Source: Chloroflexi bacterium HGW-Chloroflexi-4 (GTDB lineage: Bacteria > Chloroflexota > Anaerolineae > Anaerolineales > Anaerolineaceae). From it: a stretch of DNA of 64,000 nt. Below the pieces are notes generated by a model that saw nothing but the letters and a program-made list of their open reading frames with translations, did no database searches and was not told the origin of the DNA. The DNA is taken from the NCBI GenBank assembly GCA_002840715.1, contig PHBW01000001.1, forward strand, positions 1-64,000. The letters are read 5' to 3'. The position numbers and the translations under genes are program-made. Shown here in pieces: positions 34,579 through 43,993 of the stretch (the first letter of the stretch is position 1; every line of letters begins with the position of its first letter).

Positions 34579-37275
34579 TTAAGATGCATACAAACGCTGC
34601 TGCATTTCATCCAATGCATGTCGTAATTGTTGAGGTTGACCACCAAAGCGCTTAACCACGCCGCGCACCTCTCCCATTTCGCGAAACGGGCTGACGCGGA
34701 AAATATTAGGATCGATGAGCTGTTTCAGCCCGCCCAGTTCGTATTTTTGCAACAGTGCTAGCAGCACCTCCTGCGCTTGAGGAGATAAGGATTGAAGCCA
34801 GGAGTACTGCTGGCTTCGAAAACTTTTTGCCCGTTCATGCCGGTTGCGTAACTGCTGTCCATATGCCAAGTACGCCAGCAGGTCAAATTCGTCCACGTCC
34901 TTTTCATCTAGGACTTCTGCCAACACATCAGGATAGATGCTGAAACGGGTGAGTTGTTCTATCAGCGATTGCCGCTTTTGAGGATCCTGCCACGCAGAAC
35001 GGAAATCCTCCCAATCGGGAACAAATTTAAGCACCTTGTCACGCGTATAATCCACATAGCGTTCCAGAGTCATGGGATCATTTATACCTTCGACTACAAA
35101 CGTGGCTTCTTCGGCAATGATTACTTTTAATCCCTTAACTTCGATCTTCTCATGCTTTTCAGATGCGGGTTTGAGTTCAATATCCAACACAGTTGTTTCG
35201 TTTTCACAAGTTTCCACCTGTACCTGTCGTCGAGTTAAGCGCGGTCCAGAGGCTGCCACAAACATATCCCCGGCAGGAAGCTGCTCGAATAGGTACATGC
35301 CTTCCTGATCAGTCAAGATAGGCCCTCGTTGGTCATTCGGGCTTATACTAACTGCAACACCCGCACCAACCAGTATTTCTCCACTTTCAGCTAAGCGTAT
35401 CGTGCCGGTTAACCGTGAATTGCAGGGACGACTTTCGGACGAAGGTTCGGAAGGAACCGGCGGTTTATCCCAGCGCGGGTCAAGTAAACGGGTCGCACCC
35501 GTATAGTCAATAATCCGGAACCACAGCTTGCCTGTATCCGGATCGATACGCGTTCCACGGCCGATGATTTGCTTGAAAAGGATGGGCGAGGAGATGGTTT
35601 TCATGAAGACAATATTGCGCGCCGAGGGTACATCCACACCTGTGGAAAGTAGATCGGCGGTTGTTGCTACCACGGGTAGTTTTTTATCACTATCCTGGAA
35701 GTATTCCAACCAACGCCGTCCCTGTTCGCCTTCTTCACTTACAATGGGGACTGCGTAATCTTCTCCGAATCCGAGATCCGCGAACGCATTATTCAATAAG
35801 CGCGCCACCTCTTGTGCGTGGAACATATCCACGCAAAATACCATTGTTTTGTGCATTGGGTTAAAACGGCGCAGCAACTTGACAAGGTGGTTAACCAAAG
35901 TTTCTGTACGAGCCGGCACCCGAATTTCGCGTTCAAAATTTTGGGTGAAATAATTGGGGCGCAAGTCAACCCCCTCAGGGATAATGATATCCGCGCCGCG
36001 TTCAATAGCTTCTTGAATATTTAAGCCATTTTTGTCCAAATCAGAATAAATTCGATGAACTTTATAAGTTGCCAGAAAGCCATCATCGATCCCCTGACCA
36101 AGGCTGTAAGTATATGCGGGAGGATGAATCTCGCCTTTGCTCGCGTCTTGTGGGTCGGCAGGGATTACTGGTTCTTCCTGACAGAAATATTGGTAAGTAT
36201 CAATGCTTTCTTCCTGCTTGGGTGTGGCGGTCATACCCAGATGAATGGCGGAGCTGAAACGATCTAGGATTTCTTTCCAGGAACCGAAACCTGAACGGTG
36301 ACACTCATCAATAATAATGAAATCAAAAAAGTCTTTAGGGAATTGTTCAAATAGACGTTTGCCATTTTTGTCTTCATTCCATAAAGATTGATATATTGCA
36401 AAATAGAGATCTCGATTCAAGCTAATTTTCTTTTGTCCATCAATGAGAAAACGGGGATCACTTTGGCTGCTGGAAAATGCGCTAAAAGCATTGTAAGCCT
36501 GGTCCCGCAAAACAACCCGGTCGGCTAAAAATAAGACCCGAGCGGGTTGCCCACTACGATGATGCAACCAACCGGACTTGACTAGTTTCCAGACAATTTG
36601 AAAAGCCACAAAAGTCTTTCCGGTGCCAGTAGCCATCGTAAGCAGGATGCGCTTCTGGTTGCGCATCATTCTCAAAATGCATTCGCGAATCGCTGACTCC
36701 TGAAAATAGCGAGGCTCCTTGCCACGAGTCAAGTCGGATGGCGCGTAAGCGTGTAACAAAGGATTGCGCCTACGAGCTGCTGAGATTGCTGCGTTATACG
36801 TAGCTCTTAGTTCCCCTGTTCTTCTCTGGTCTATTGGGCCTGAAGTTATAAGATTTGTGTTTAATTGCCAGCGACTCCACAATTCTTCTGGGCTTGCGAA
36901 ACATTGTACCTCTCGAGTAGTGTTGGAGAATGCATCCCATTCGATAATGTCGTGTCCATTGGTTGTATAAGCGAAGGCAATTCCCAAGTCACGCGCATAG
37001 CATTTTGCCTGATCCAATCCCGAAATCGCCGGTTTTCCCTCTTCTTTTGCCTCTACAACCGCTATCGAAAAGCTGTCGGTATACCGAAGAATATAATCCA
37101 CACGTTTCGGTGGCATTCTATCAGCTTTTCCGGCACGTAAAATAATCCGGCCTGCTGTGTACTCCCAATCGGGGCGGTAAAAATGCTCTCGCGTGACCTG
37201 GGTGCGTGTCCAGCCAGCGATATTTAGTTTTGGATCAATGAGTTGTGCGCGTGTATCGGCTTCATTCAGAGTCAT
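34579..37275 (-). CDS. hsdR: type I restriction motor/nuclease subunit with an inserted beta-sandwich
   Basis: 898 aa. The nuclease is at the N-terminus: Asp60, Glu75-x-Lys77 and the Q89-x3-Y93 motif. SF2 helicase motifs follow: ATGTGKT near 217, DECH near 323, GMTATP near 349, and QIIGRGTR near 580. The C-terminus resembles EcoEI_R_C. Odd feature: residues ~615-705 hold a carboxypeptidase-regulatory-like beta-sandwich (RLTGTIRLAESGEILVGAGV, then LTDQEGMYLFEQLPAGDMFV), normally extracellular. It lies between motor and C-terminal domains in one unbroken frame. A 78-bp gap to mcrC allows a separate promoter. Confidence 0.93.
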   Translation of the reverse strand: MTLNEADTRAQLIDPKLNIAGWTRTQVTREHFYRPDWEYTAGRIILRAGKADRMPPKRVDYILRYTDSFSIAVVEAKEEGKPAISGLDQAKCYARDLGIAFAYTTNGHDIIEWDAFSNTTREVQCFASPEELWSRWQLNTNLITSGPIDQRRTGELRATYNAAISAARRRNPLLHAYAPSDLTRGKEPRYFQESAIRECILRMMRNQKRILLTMATGTGKTFVAFQIVWKLVKSGWLHHRSGQPARVLFLADRVVLRDQAYNAFSAFSSSQSDPRFLIDGQKKISLNRDLYFAIYQSLWNEDKNGKRLFEQFPKDFFDFIIIDECHRSGFGSWKEILDRFSSAIHLGMTATPKQEESIDTYQYFCQEEPVIPADPQDASKGEIHPPAYTYSLGQGIDDGFLATYKVHRIYSDLDKNGLNIQEAIERGADIIIPEGVDLRPNYFTQNFEREIRVPARTETLVNHLVKLLRRFNPMHKTMVFCVDMFHAQEVARLLNNAFADLGFGEDYAVPIVSEEGEQGRRWLEYFQDSDKKLPVVATTADLLSTGVDVPSARNIVFMKTISSPILFKQIIGRGTRIDPDTGKLWFRIIDYTGATRLLDPRWDKPPVPSEPSSESRPCNSRLTGTIRLAESGEILVGAGVAVSISPNDQRGPILTDQEGMYLFEQLPAGDMFVAASGPRLTRRQVQVETCENETTVLDIELKPASEKHEKIEVKGLKVIIAEEATFVVEGINDPMTLERYVDYTRDKVLKFVPDWEDFRSAWQDPQKRQSLIEQLTRFSIYPDVLAEVLDEKDVDEFDLLAYLAYGQQLRNRHERAKSFRSQQYSWLQSLSPQAQEVLLALLQKYELGGLKQLIDPNIFRVSPFREMGEVRGVVKRFGGQPQQLRHALDEMQQRLYAS

Positions 37276-37353
37276 AGTTTATCCAACCCTAGTTAAGTAT
37301 ACACTCGAATGGGTTTAGACTTTACAATTTTAACTAATTGAGATCGATTTAAA

Positions 37354-38634
37354 CTAGAATCCATATACCTGTTGGATATTGTACAGTAGTAAATCTGAAC
37401 ATCCGTAATAATTTTTCTTTTGTATTTCTTCTAGAACATGTTGAATATTCAACCCCATAACATGGATTTTTGCACCAGAAACCTGGTTGGATTGTTTGAT
37501 CACCATTGATACTTTATTGGCGGATGGATCACAAGTGGGATAAATCAGCATGGCTGTTGGGAGTGTAGATTGGTCGAACGCATAAGCGTACAAGAAGATT
37601 TGCGCAATATCTCCTGGGTCTATCTTACGATCATCATACAATTTATATTTGGCATCGATTGGAAACCGATTTGAAGTTTGATTGTTTTTCACCAGAAAAT
37701 CAGGGATCACTTGAGAATATGATTTTCCGGTATCGAAATATCGAATAATTGACCTGTCCTTGTGCTGGTAATCAATATCTAGGTTTGAACCTTTGAGAAT
37801 CTCTGTCAAGTATCGAAACAGGAATTGTTCGAATAGACGGTTCATATCCAACAAAAAGGTAAAACTTTTTCTTTTGTCACTTTTATAAATATCATCAATG
37901 CCGAGGCCAAACATGATCATTTCGGCTAGACCGTGGGCTTCTTCATAATGAGCATTTAGCCGTGAATAATGAATAGCCTCTCTTGTTTCTTTGAAATCAA
38001 GACTATTAATCTGACATGCAGATGAAAAAATATCCCACAGGCGTCTCACGCGATTGCGAATCACCTCATCCTCAGTAATCTTTTGAGCGCGGAATAAGGC
38101 CATCTCCAGCAGTTGGTTCTCGGGAATATTGCTTGAATGGTCATCATAGGCACATTCCAATTTGTCGATTTGGCCAAATCTTCTGCGAATTTGCTTATCA
38201 ATCAGAAGTCGACCTTTGAGAAGTAGTAGAGACTCTTCAACCCCTTCATAATCGTAGAGCAATCCCCCGGAGAGAATTGTTTCGCATTCATCACACAACA
38301 ACCAGATAATCAGATCCAACAAGTTGCCTTGTTGATTCACTTCAATGTATCTTCTACTGTTGAACCGTCGGAGCGCATTAATCCCAGTGGTATACATCAA
38401 CATATCCACCAAACCAAGATTCATCCCTGCCAACTTAGGAATAATTTGCACTTGAAAGTTGGTAAATTGAATGACACCTACCCAAGATTTTGCCTTAATG
38501 CGTGTTCCTTCTTTAAGTGAATCAACCTCCAAACGATTCGTCACTTTTAATTGATTGATTAACTTCTCATCCTCTGGAAGTAATTCTTCAGGAACAACTT
38601 TCAGCTCCCATTCATCAAGATAATGGATTTGCAT
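37354..38634 (-). CDS. mcrC: McrC-type nuclease subunit
   Basis: 426 aa. The N-terminal half is the McrB-binding part, with IKAKSWVGVIQFTNFQVQIIPKL. The C-terminal PD-(D/E)XK nuclease is seen as VIPDFLVKNN, then FPIDAKYKLYDDRKIDPGDIAQ. McrC stimulates the McrB GTPase and cuts modified DNA. Its start lies 3 bp after the McrB stop, the normal arrangement. The full catalytic set is present. Confidence 0.92.
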   Translation of the reverse strand: MQIHYLDEWELKVVPEELLPEDEKLINQLKVTNRLEVDSLKEGTRIKAKSWVGVIQFTNFQVQIIPKLAGMNLGLVDMLMYTTGINALRRFNSRRYIEVNQQGNLLDLIIWLLCDECETILSGGLLYDYEGVEESLLLLKGRLLIDKQIRRRFGQIDKLECAYDDHSSNIPENQLLEMALFRAQKITEDEVIRNRVRRLWDIFSSACQINSLDFKETREAIHYSRLNAHYEEAHGLAEMIMFGLGIDDIYKSDKRKSFTFLLDMNRLFEQFLFRYLTEILKGSNLDIDYQHKDRSIIRYFDTGKSYSQVIPDFLVKNNQTSNRFPIDAKYKLYDDRKIDPGDIAQIFLYAYAFDQSTLPTAMLIYPTCDPSANKVSMVIKQSNQVSGAKIHVMGLNIQHVLEEIQKKNYYGCSDLLLYNIQQVYGF

Positions 38635-38637
38635 GTT

Positions 38638-41184
38638 TTAATCCTGGCTTGATGTGAGATTAATCAATGCTAAAATCAATTTCTCATCATCCTCAATTGC
38701 TTCTGACAGCAAACAATTTTCATCAGCATCTACCAACTCATTCCCAAGAATTTTTTCCAATTCCGCATAGTCTTCATAGCAGTATTCCTGGAGTAAAGGA
38801 AGGATATCCTGGCGGAACCGGTCTGCCAATTCTTCAGGATTCCGAATAGGTCCATTGTTATCCATGAGTAAAGCATGACCAAGCTGTTTTTCTCGACCTT
38901 CTTCTCTGATAATTCTTTGATTCAATTTTGAAAGTAAAGCATTCAACTCCAACCCGCCGATACTAACTCCTTCCAAGAGTTCTGGATCCGGCATCAGTTC
39001 AAGGAAAGAAAACCGTCGTCGTAATGCGACATCAAGCAATTTTATACTTCGGTCTGCAGTATTCATGGTGCCAATCACATATACATTATTTGGAATGGTG
39101 AACATTTCTTTACTTTGGGGTAAAGTAATGGGTATTCCCCTTTTATCTTTTTCAAGTAATGTGATTATTTCACCAAACACCTTGGCAAGGTTCGCTCGAT
39201 TAATCTCATCGATAATCACCAAATAGTTTTGTTTAGGATGTAGCAATGCCTCACGACAGATGCGTTTAAAGATACCATCAGACATTTTCAACATTAATCC
39301 ATCTGAGGATTCAACCGGACGAAAACCCTCGATAAAATCTTCATAGCTATACGAAGGATGAAATGTGAGCCAGGTCAAATAACCAATACCTTCGCCAGAG
39401 GTCACATATTTATCAATCGCAGGCAATTTCTCAGAAATCAAATCGAACAAGTATGGTGCTTCTTCAGAAGTCAACGCGAATAAAGTCCCCTGACAATGAT
39501 TATGAATGGGCTCACTATTCTTTAATACCTCATCATTTAGCATCTCTTCATAAGTGGGGCCGTCAGGGATTTCTAGTACAGGCTCAATTTCCAAATGCGG
39601 GGTATCACCCATAAGCTCATTCAAGCCCTTTGTTATCCTCGCCAAGGCTGCGATTTTTTTATCAGGACGTGCTTGATAGCCAATCACCAAATCTCCAGGT
39701 TGAACTAATGGGTAGTTTCGCTGAAGCCGGCCATATCGGAATGACTCTTTTTTGTTTTTAAATAATGTATCCCAAGTCCATTCTTTTGGATTTGCCACCA
39801 ACCACCATACTCTTGGTGCTGCATTTCCGGTACTCCATTTCTTAATCTCAGCTTTCAGTTTGTCAGAATTCAAATATGCTGTGTGTACTTGTCTCGGAGA
39901 GTTATGCTTGGTTAACCACCAGGTAGCAAACCTTTGTGCTTGATAGGTCTTTCCAGTTCCTGGAGGGCCGTATAAAATCACCTGCCCTTTTCTATCCAAG
40001 GCGCGTTCAAGTTGTTCGAAAATTGGGTCAAGAGGAATATCGATCTTCTTGGTTGCGCTTTTTATTCCGGAAACTAATTGCTGATAAAAGGATATTGATA
40101 TCTTTCCGATGGTCGTGAATACCCAATTTTGTTGTGGTGGAACGTCTTGCGCGAAGGAAGTATCCCATTTGACTGAAACAGTATGTTTAAAAATCGTTCT
40201 TTCTGGATCCCAGATATAACCAGGGTCAACAACTTCTCCTATTGCTAAAACTTTTGACATTCCCTTATTTGCAACTATGATATCCCCAGGTTCTAATTCG
40301 ATTAAAGACCATAGCTCTTTAGCCTTCCTCGTAGTGGTTGACATATTATTTTTATATTCAGATGAAAAAACTTCTGAAAACTTAGCCATGAAAGCATCTT
40401 TCGAATCAAACTCTCTAAGATCGCCAACATCATCCCAACCTACACAAATGTAACCATTGGCAATGCAATCATCCCAATATTTTGCATCTTCTCCTGGTGC
40501 AATTTTTAATATACGGCGAGATTCTCGAGGGTCGGCCCAAAAATAAAGAAGTCGTTCAAGTTCACTTGTTGACCAATTTAATAATTCTGGAATTGCCTGC
40601 AAAGAACCCAGAAGAAATCGGTTTAATTTGATAGGTTCCCATTGGCTCATTTCATCTTTCCAAACACCCAACCGTTCAAGAAAATGGCGAATGTGATAAA
40701 CCGATGAAATTGACAGAATCTCTTTAGGGAAATACACAAAAAGTGTTTTTAATTTTAGTGCATTGGCTCCATGTAAATATGGAAGTGCATCAATATCATC
40801 CCACCGACCTTCATTGGCAGCTTGAAATGCCTTAACAAAATCTCCTCGAACTGCATCCCAAGCTTCATTCTCATCTTTCATTGATTGATAGTAGTAATAC
40901 CATCCAGGTTGGTTTTTATGCTTGTAGATGATGTGTTTACCTGCACTACCACCTCGCATACTTCCTAAATGAGGAGAATTAAATTCAAGCCAACGGCAAA
41001 ATGAGTCTGCTGATTGAGGAAGCCCCAATGCGTATTTTTCAAGAGGCATAGCCGGCCAATCGAAAATTGGAAACCGTTGTAATATTTCTTGCCTTTCTTT
41101 CTCTCCGGCTTGGATATGTTCCTGAATACTTTTTCGGTCAAATAAAACAATTGCATCTTGGATCGATTTGAATGATTCTGCCAT
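38638..41184 (-). CDS. mcrB: McrB-type GTPase with two PUA/EVE-like reader domains
   Basis: 848 aa from the ATG at 41184, which has GGGAGG 6 nt upstream. Residues ~235-345 are a PUA-like domain (ICVGWDDVGDLREF, PGDIIVANKG). After Walker A (LYGPPGTGKTYQAQ, about 405) an EVE domain is inserted (~455-520: VWWLVANPKEWTWDTLF, PGDLVIGYQARPDKKIAALA). Then come Walker B (YLVIIDEINRAN) and the McrB signature MNTADRS near 708. EVE and PUA-like domains read modified bases, so this protein could recognise two different modifications. Divergent from the nuclease gene at 41339. Confidence 0.92.
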   Translation of the reverse strand: MAESFKSIQDAIVLFDRKSIQEHIQAGEKERQEILQRFPIFDWPAMPLEKYALGLPQSADSFCRWLEFNSPHLGSMRGGSAGKHIIYKHKNQPGWYYYYQSMKDENEAWDAVRGDFVKAFQAANEGRWDDIDALPYLHGANALKLKTLFVYFPKEILSISSVYHIRHFLERLGVWKDEMSQWEPIKLNRFLLGSLQAIPELLNWSTSELERLLYFWADPRESRRILKIAPGEDAKYWDDCIANGYICVGWDDVGDLREFDSKDAFMAKFSEVFSSEYKNNMSTTTRKAKELWSLIELEPGDIIVANKGMSKVLAIGEVVDPGYIWDPERTIFKHTVSVKWDTSFAQDVPPQQNWVFTTIGKISISFYQQLVSGIKSATKKIDIPLDPIFEQLERALDRKGQVILYGPPGTGKTYQAQRFATWWLTKHNSPRQVHTAYLNSDKLKAEIKKWSTGNAAPRVWWLVANPKEWTWDTLFKNKKESFRYGRLQRNYPLVQPGDLVIGYQARPDKKIAALARITKGLNELMGDTPHLEIEPVLEIPDGPTYEEMLNDEVLKNSEPIHNHCQGTLFALTSEEAPYLFDLISEKLPAIDKYVTSGEGIGYLTWLTFHPSYSYEDFIEGFRPVESSDGLMLKMSDGIFKRICREALLHPKQNYLVIIDEINRANLAKVFGEIITLLEKDKRGIPITLPQSKEMFTIPNNVYVIGTMNTADRSIKLLDVALRRRFSFLELMPDPELLEGVSIGGLELNALLSKLNQRIIREEGREKQLGHALLMDNNGPIRNPEELADRFRQDILPLLQEYCYEDYAELEKILGNELVDADENCLLSEAIEDDEKLILALINLTSSQD

Positions 41185-41338
41185 GGTATCCTCCCGTAAC
41201 AACAATTATGCAATTATATATTATTGGTTTTCTTGTAAAAAGTAATTGCAAAAATTTCTATTTTACTAAACTACAAGTTAATTATAGAATGAATTAGGTT
41301 TAGTGTTTGTATTTATGTATATGGAGGGAGATAGAATA

Positions 41339-42292
41339 ATGACAGAAACGAGTAGGCGCAAAGCAAAATCATGGCCTTACCAAAGCCATCAAAGTTACGA
41401 AAAATTGCTTAGAGAAAACAGTTCAAATTGGTTTGTTGATCATAATTACGAGCATGATAATCGATATAAATTCATTTTGAAGAATCGAGATGATTGGCAG
41501 CAGAATATTCTTGTGGAAGAAGTTGCTCAATATGTAAATAATGAAAAAGAGAAATGTAAAAAGGAAAATAAACCGTTTCCTTTGCATCGATTTGTTCACC
41601 ATGGGTTGAGCAGCCAAGCTATGCTTTTCAATCTTGTTGGTCCTCTAATTGTGAAAAATGAGTTTGGACCACTGAAGGCGGCATTTATTGAAAGAAATAT
41701 TCCGTGGCCAGATGGCGGAATTACTCCGAAATTTGAATATGATAATCGAAACTTATTTCAAGAATTTCAAGCCCAACCGACATCGATCGATTTAGTAATC
41801 CAAAGTAATGATTTGAAAAATACTTTGTTTATTGAGTCCAAGCTTGTTGAACACCAATTTGGGCCTTGTTCAAAATTTACCGCAGGCGATTGCGATGGAA
41901 GAAACCCAACCAATGATTTTTCCTTATGCTATCAGCACTTTATTGGTCGCCAATACTGGATACTCCTAGAAAAGCACGGATTTCTGAAAGGATTGATGGC
42001 ATCGAGTCCAATCTGCCCCCTTGCAATGTATCATCAATTCTTTCGCGAGGTTTTATTTGCAATAGAGATGGGCGGTAATTTCGTATTGATCTATGATGAA
42101 AGAAACCCAACATTCTATTGTGGTGATTCCACTAATCGTCGCGGACTTATTCCGTTTTTGCTTAACTTTATTCCGGATGAAATAAAATGCCATGTTTTCT
42201 CAATTAGCATTCAACAAATTGTGAAATCATACGAAGGATATCCTCTCCTTAGTTGGGTTATAGATTTCAAGAAAAAATATGGAATTTTGTAA
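41339..42292 (+). CDS. PD-(D/E)XK nuclease, second PGN_0703-like copy
   Basis: 317 aa and clearly homologous to the protein at 7547-8524 over its whole length: shared FVHHGLSSQAMLFNLVGPL, PTSIDLVIQ, FIESKLVEHQFG and NPTFYCGDS blocks, with Asp, Glu and Lys kept. The ATG at 41339 has GGAGGGA 8 nt upstream; the longer frame from 41303 is not supported. It is alone on the + strand, divergent from McrB by 154 bp, so a shared regulatory region is likely. The two copies lie in the two neighbouring elements. Confidence 0.8.
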   Translation: MTETSRRKAKSWPYQSHQSYEKLLRENSSNWFVDHNYEHDNRYKFILKNRDDWQQNILVEEVAQYVNNEKEKCKKENKPFPLHRFVHHGLSSQAMLFNLVGPLIVKNEFGPLKAAFIERNIPWPDGGITPKFEYDNRNLFQEFQAQPTSIDLVIQSNDLKNTLFIESKLVEHQFGPCSKFTAGDCDGRNPTNDFSLCYQHFIGRQYWILLEKHGFLKGLMASSPICPLAMYHQFFREVLFAIEMGGNFVLIYDERNPTFYCGDSTNRRGLIPFLLNFIPDEIKCHVFSISIQQIVKSYEGYPLLSWVIDFKKKYGIL

Positions 42293-42348
42293 CTAATCCC
42301 ATTTCAATTGTAAATTTCGATTCTGAGAAGGTCTTTTCTTATCTTTTT

Positions 42349-42933
42349 TCATTTAGCACTCGTCCTCTGCGCGTTCTTTTTCATCCAAGCCACTAGTTGC
42401 ATTTTGACATTTTTTTGAAATATATCGGGGGCATTCGGATGCCTTTCTTGCATCAACGTTTTAATTATTTCATCTAGTGGATACACGCAGCCGGCTACCA
42501 CATACCTTCTGAACGATTCTTCCATCAAATAGGGTAGGTCTTCTTGCGCTTTAGTCCAAATCGGATTGTGGATGTTCTCACCACGCCTATACCAGCCGCT
42601 ACTCAGGGGCACAGGAATCGAATACCCATACTTGTCTTTTTGGTGATCAAAGACATCGATGCTTTCATAAAACGTTGTTTGCTCAGTCTCAATGTTGCAG
42701 AGTCGACTTTCATTGCCTACCTGTTTAACCAGGCGAATGAGATAAAAGGGCTTGTTGTATTTTTTGATAAATTTTTGAGCTTCAGAAAATTCATTGAAAT
42801 AATAGTGATTAAGGCATGTGCTAAACCACGTGTCGGGAAAAAAATCCTCCACTTCCACCCTGAATTGATGCTTCAATTTCAGAAATAGGTTTATTGTCAA
42901 TTTGATTCGATGTGCAAAATCTTTTAAATTCAA
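42349..42933 (-). CDS. hypothetical protein, 194 aa
   Basis: No family recognised. TTG start with AAAGGAG 6 nt upstream. The chain is rich in aromatic residues (DTWFSTCLNHYYFNEFSEAQKF) with a GWYRRGENIHNP loop and a helical C-terminus with MQERHPNAPDIFQKNVKMQL. It lies 124 bp downstream of the Xer-like recombinase gene on the same strand and converges with the nuclease gene. It could be the recombinase partner, but nothing in it proves that. Confidence 0.5.
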   Translation of the reverse strand: MNLKDFAHRIKLTINLFLKLKHQFRVEVEDFFPDTWFSTCLNHYYFNEFSEAQKFIKKYNKPFYLIRLVKQVGNESRLCNIETEQTTFYESIDVFDHQKDKYGYSIPVPLSSGWYRRGENIHNPIWTKAQEDLPYLMEESFRRYVVAGCVYPLDEIIKTLMQERHPNAPDIFQKNVKMQLVAWMKKNAQRTSAK

Positions 42934-43057
42934 TTGTTCTCCTTTTATTGATAGTTTGGTTCATATTATTGGCATTGAGGAATTGCCTCAATTGATTTTC
43001 TCTCTTTTTTGATGGCATTTTTTTCGCCATCAATTCGAGATTAAATCCTCTTAAAAA

Positions 43058-43993
43058 TCAAGGGATATACCCATGGGTAACATCACGACGGTTGTGCCCT
43101 AAGTTTTTAGAAACGATATCCCTGGCCTCGTTTTCCGTTAGTCCATCCTCTCGTAATTTTTCAAATAGGTTTTGGGCATAATTACTTCGAAAACGATGAA
43201 CGCCAGACACTCCAATGTTTAGAACATTTGCAGCTCTAGCAACTGATTGGTAAAACGCTATTTTCCAAGAACTTTTTGGTGAAAAAAGGAACTGTTTAGA
43301 AATGTTTAGCTTTTCCACCAAGTATTCTGGCACAGGAACCTCACGATAACGACCACCTTTTCCGATCACTTTTATGATCATTCCTTCCTTATCAATATTC
43401 TCACCCTTTAAACCTGCGATCTCACTCTTGCGCAATCCACACTGTAAAGCGATTTCTGCCGGCAAAAGGAATGCCGAATTGTGTTCCTTTAAATATTCGA
43501 TGATTCTTTCAGCATCTTCTGGTTTAAATCCGTAACGGGGTGCGCGCACACTGAAGTCATCGCTGTAAGTTTTCAAGTGTTCACGTAATTCAGTGGTGAT
43601 CGGAGATGAGGTTTTTAACCATCCGAGTGTCTTGCATCCCAAGTAAACTTTATAGATTGCAGCAATCGTTTTATTTAAAGTACCGGCGGATTTATTGAAA
43701 TAAAAACGATCAAATGTAGCCAATAGTACATCCTGGTCAAGCAAAGATGAAAGTAATCCATTGCCAGTTAACAGTTTTGCCCGCGTGAAAAACAAGCCGG
43801 CGGAATCGTAATAAGATTTCCGCGTACCGATACCCAAGATCACAGGCAACGGTTTTGTGGGATCGCCTTCAGGGCGCATTGCTTTCTTTACAGAAACGAC
43901 TCCGGTTTCTTTTTTGTAAGCTGTGATCTCCTTCGTATTCCAGGTAATAGCGTCCAGCGCTCTGTCAACTTGATGGTGTATGGATGCAGGCAT
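43058..43993 (-). CDS. Xer-sized tyrosine recombinase
   Basis: 311 aa. Helical core-binding domain, then catalytic motifs: LQCGLRKSEIAGL (first Arg), HRFRSNYAQ (His-x-x-Arg block), LGHNRRDVTHGY with the nucleophile Tyr two residues from the C-terminus. Its length is that of XerC/XerD rather than of phage integrases. GGAGG precedes the start. Its 5' end faces a long empty region containing a dif-like site at 44538, and a second such site lies at 52996. It is a plausible enzyme for those sites. Confidence 0.88.
   Translation of the reverse strand: MPASIHHQVDRALDAITWNTKEITAYKKETGVVSVKKAMRPEGDPTKPLPVILGIGTRKSYYDSAGLFFTRAKLLTGNGLLSSLLDQDVLLATFDRFYFNKSAGTLNKTIAAIYKVYLGCKTLGWLKTSSPITTELREHLKTYSDDFSVRAPRYGFKPEDAERIIEYLKEHNSAFLLPAEIALQCGLRKSEIAGLKGENIDKEGMIIKVIGKGGRYREVPVPEYLVEKLNISKQFLFSPKSSWKIAFYQSVARAANVLNIGVSGVHRFRSNYAQNLFEKLREDGLTENEARDIVSKNLGHNRRDVTHGYIP

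Noticed and set aside
42821-43033. 70-aa minus-strand frame between the recombinase and the 194-aa gene
   Set aside because: It overlaps the better supported 194-aa gene by 113 bp, has no ribosome binding site of note and shows no family pattern.
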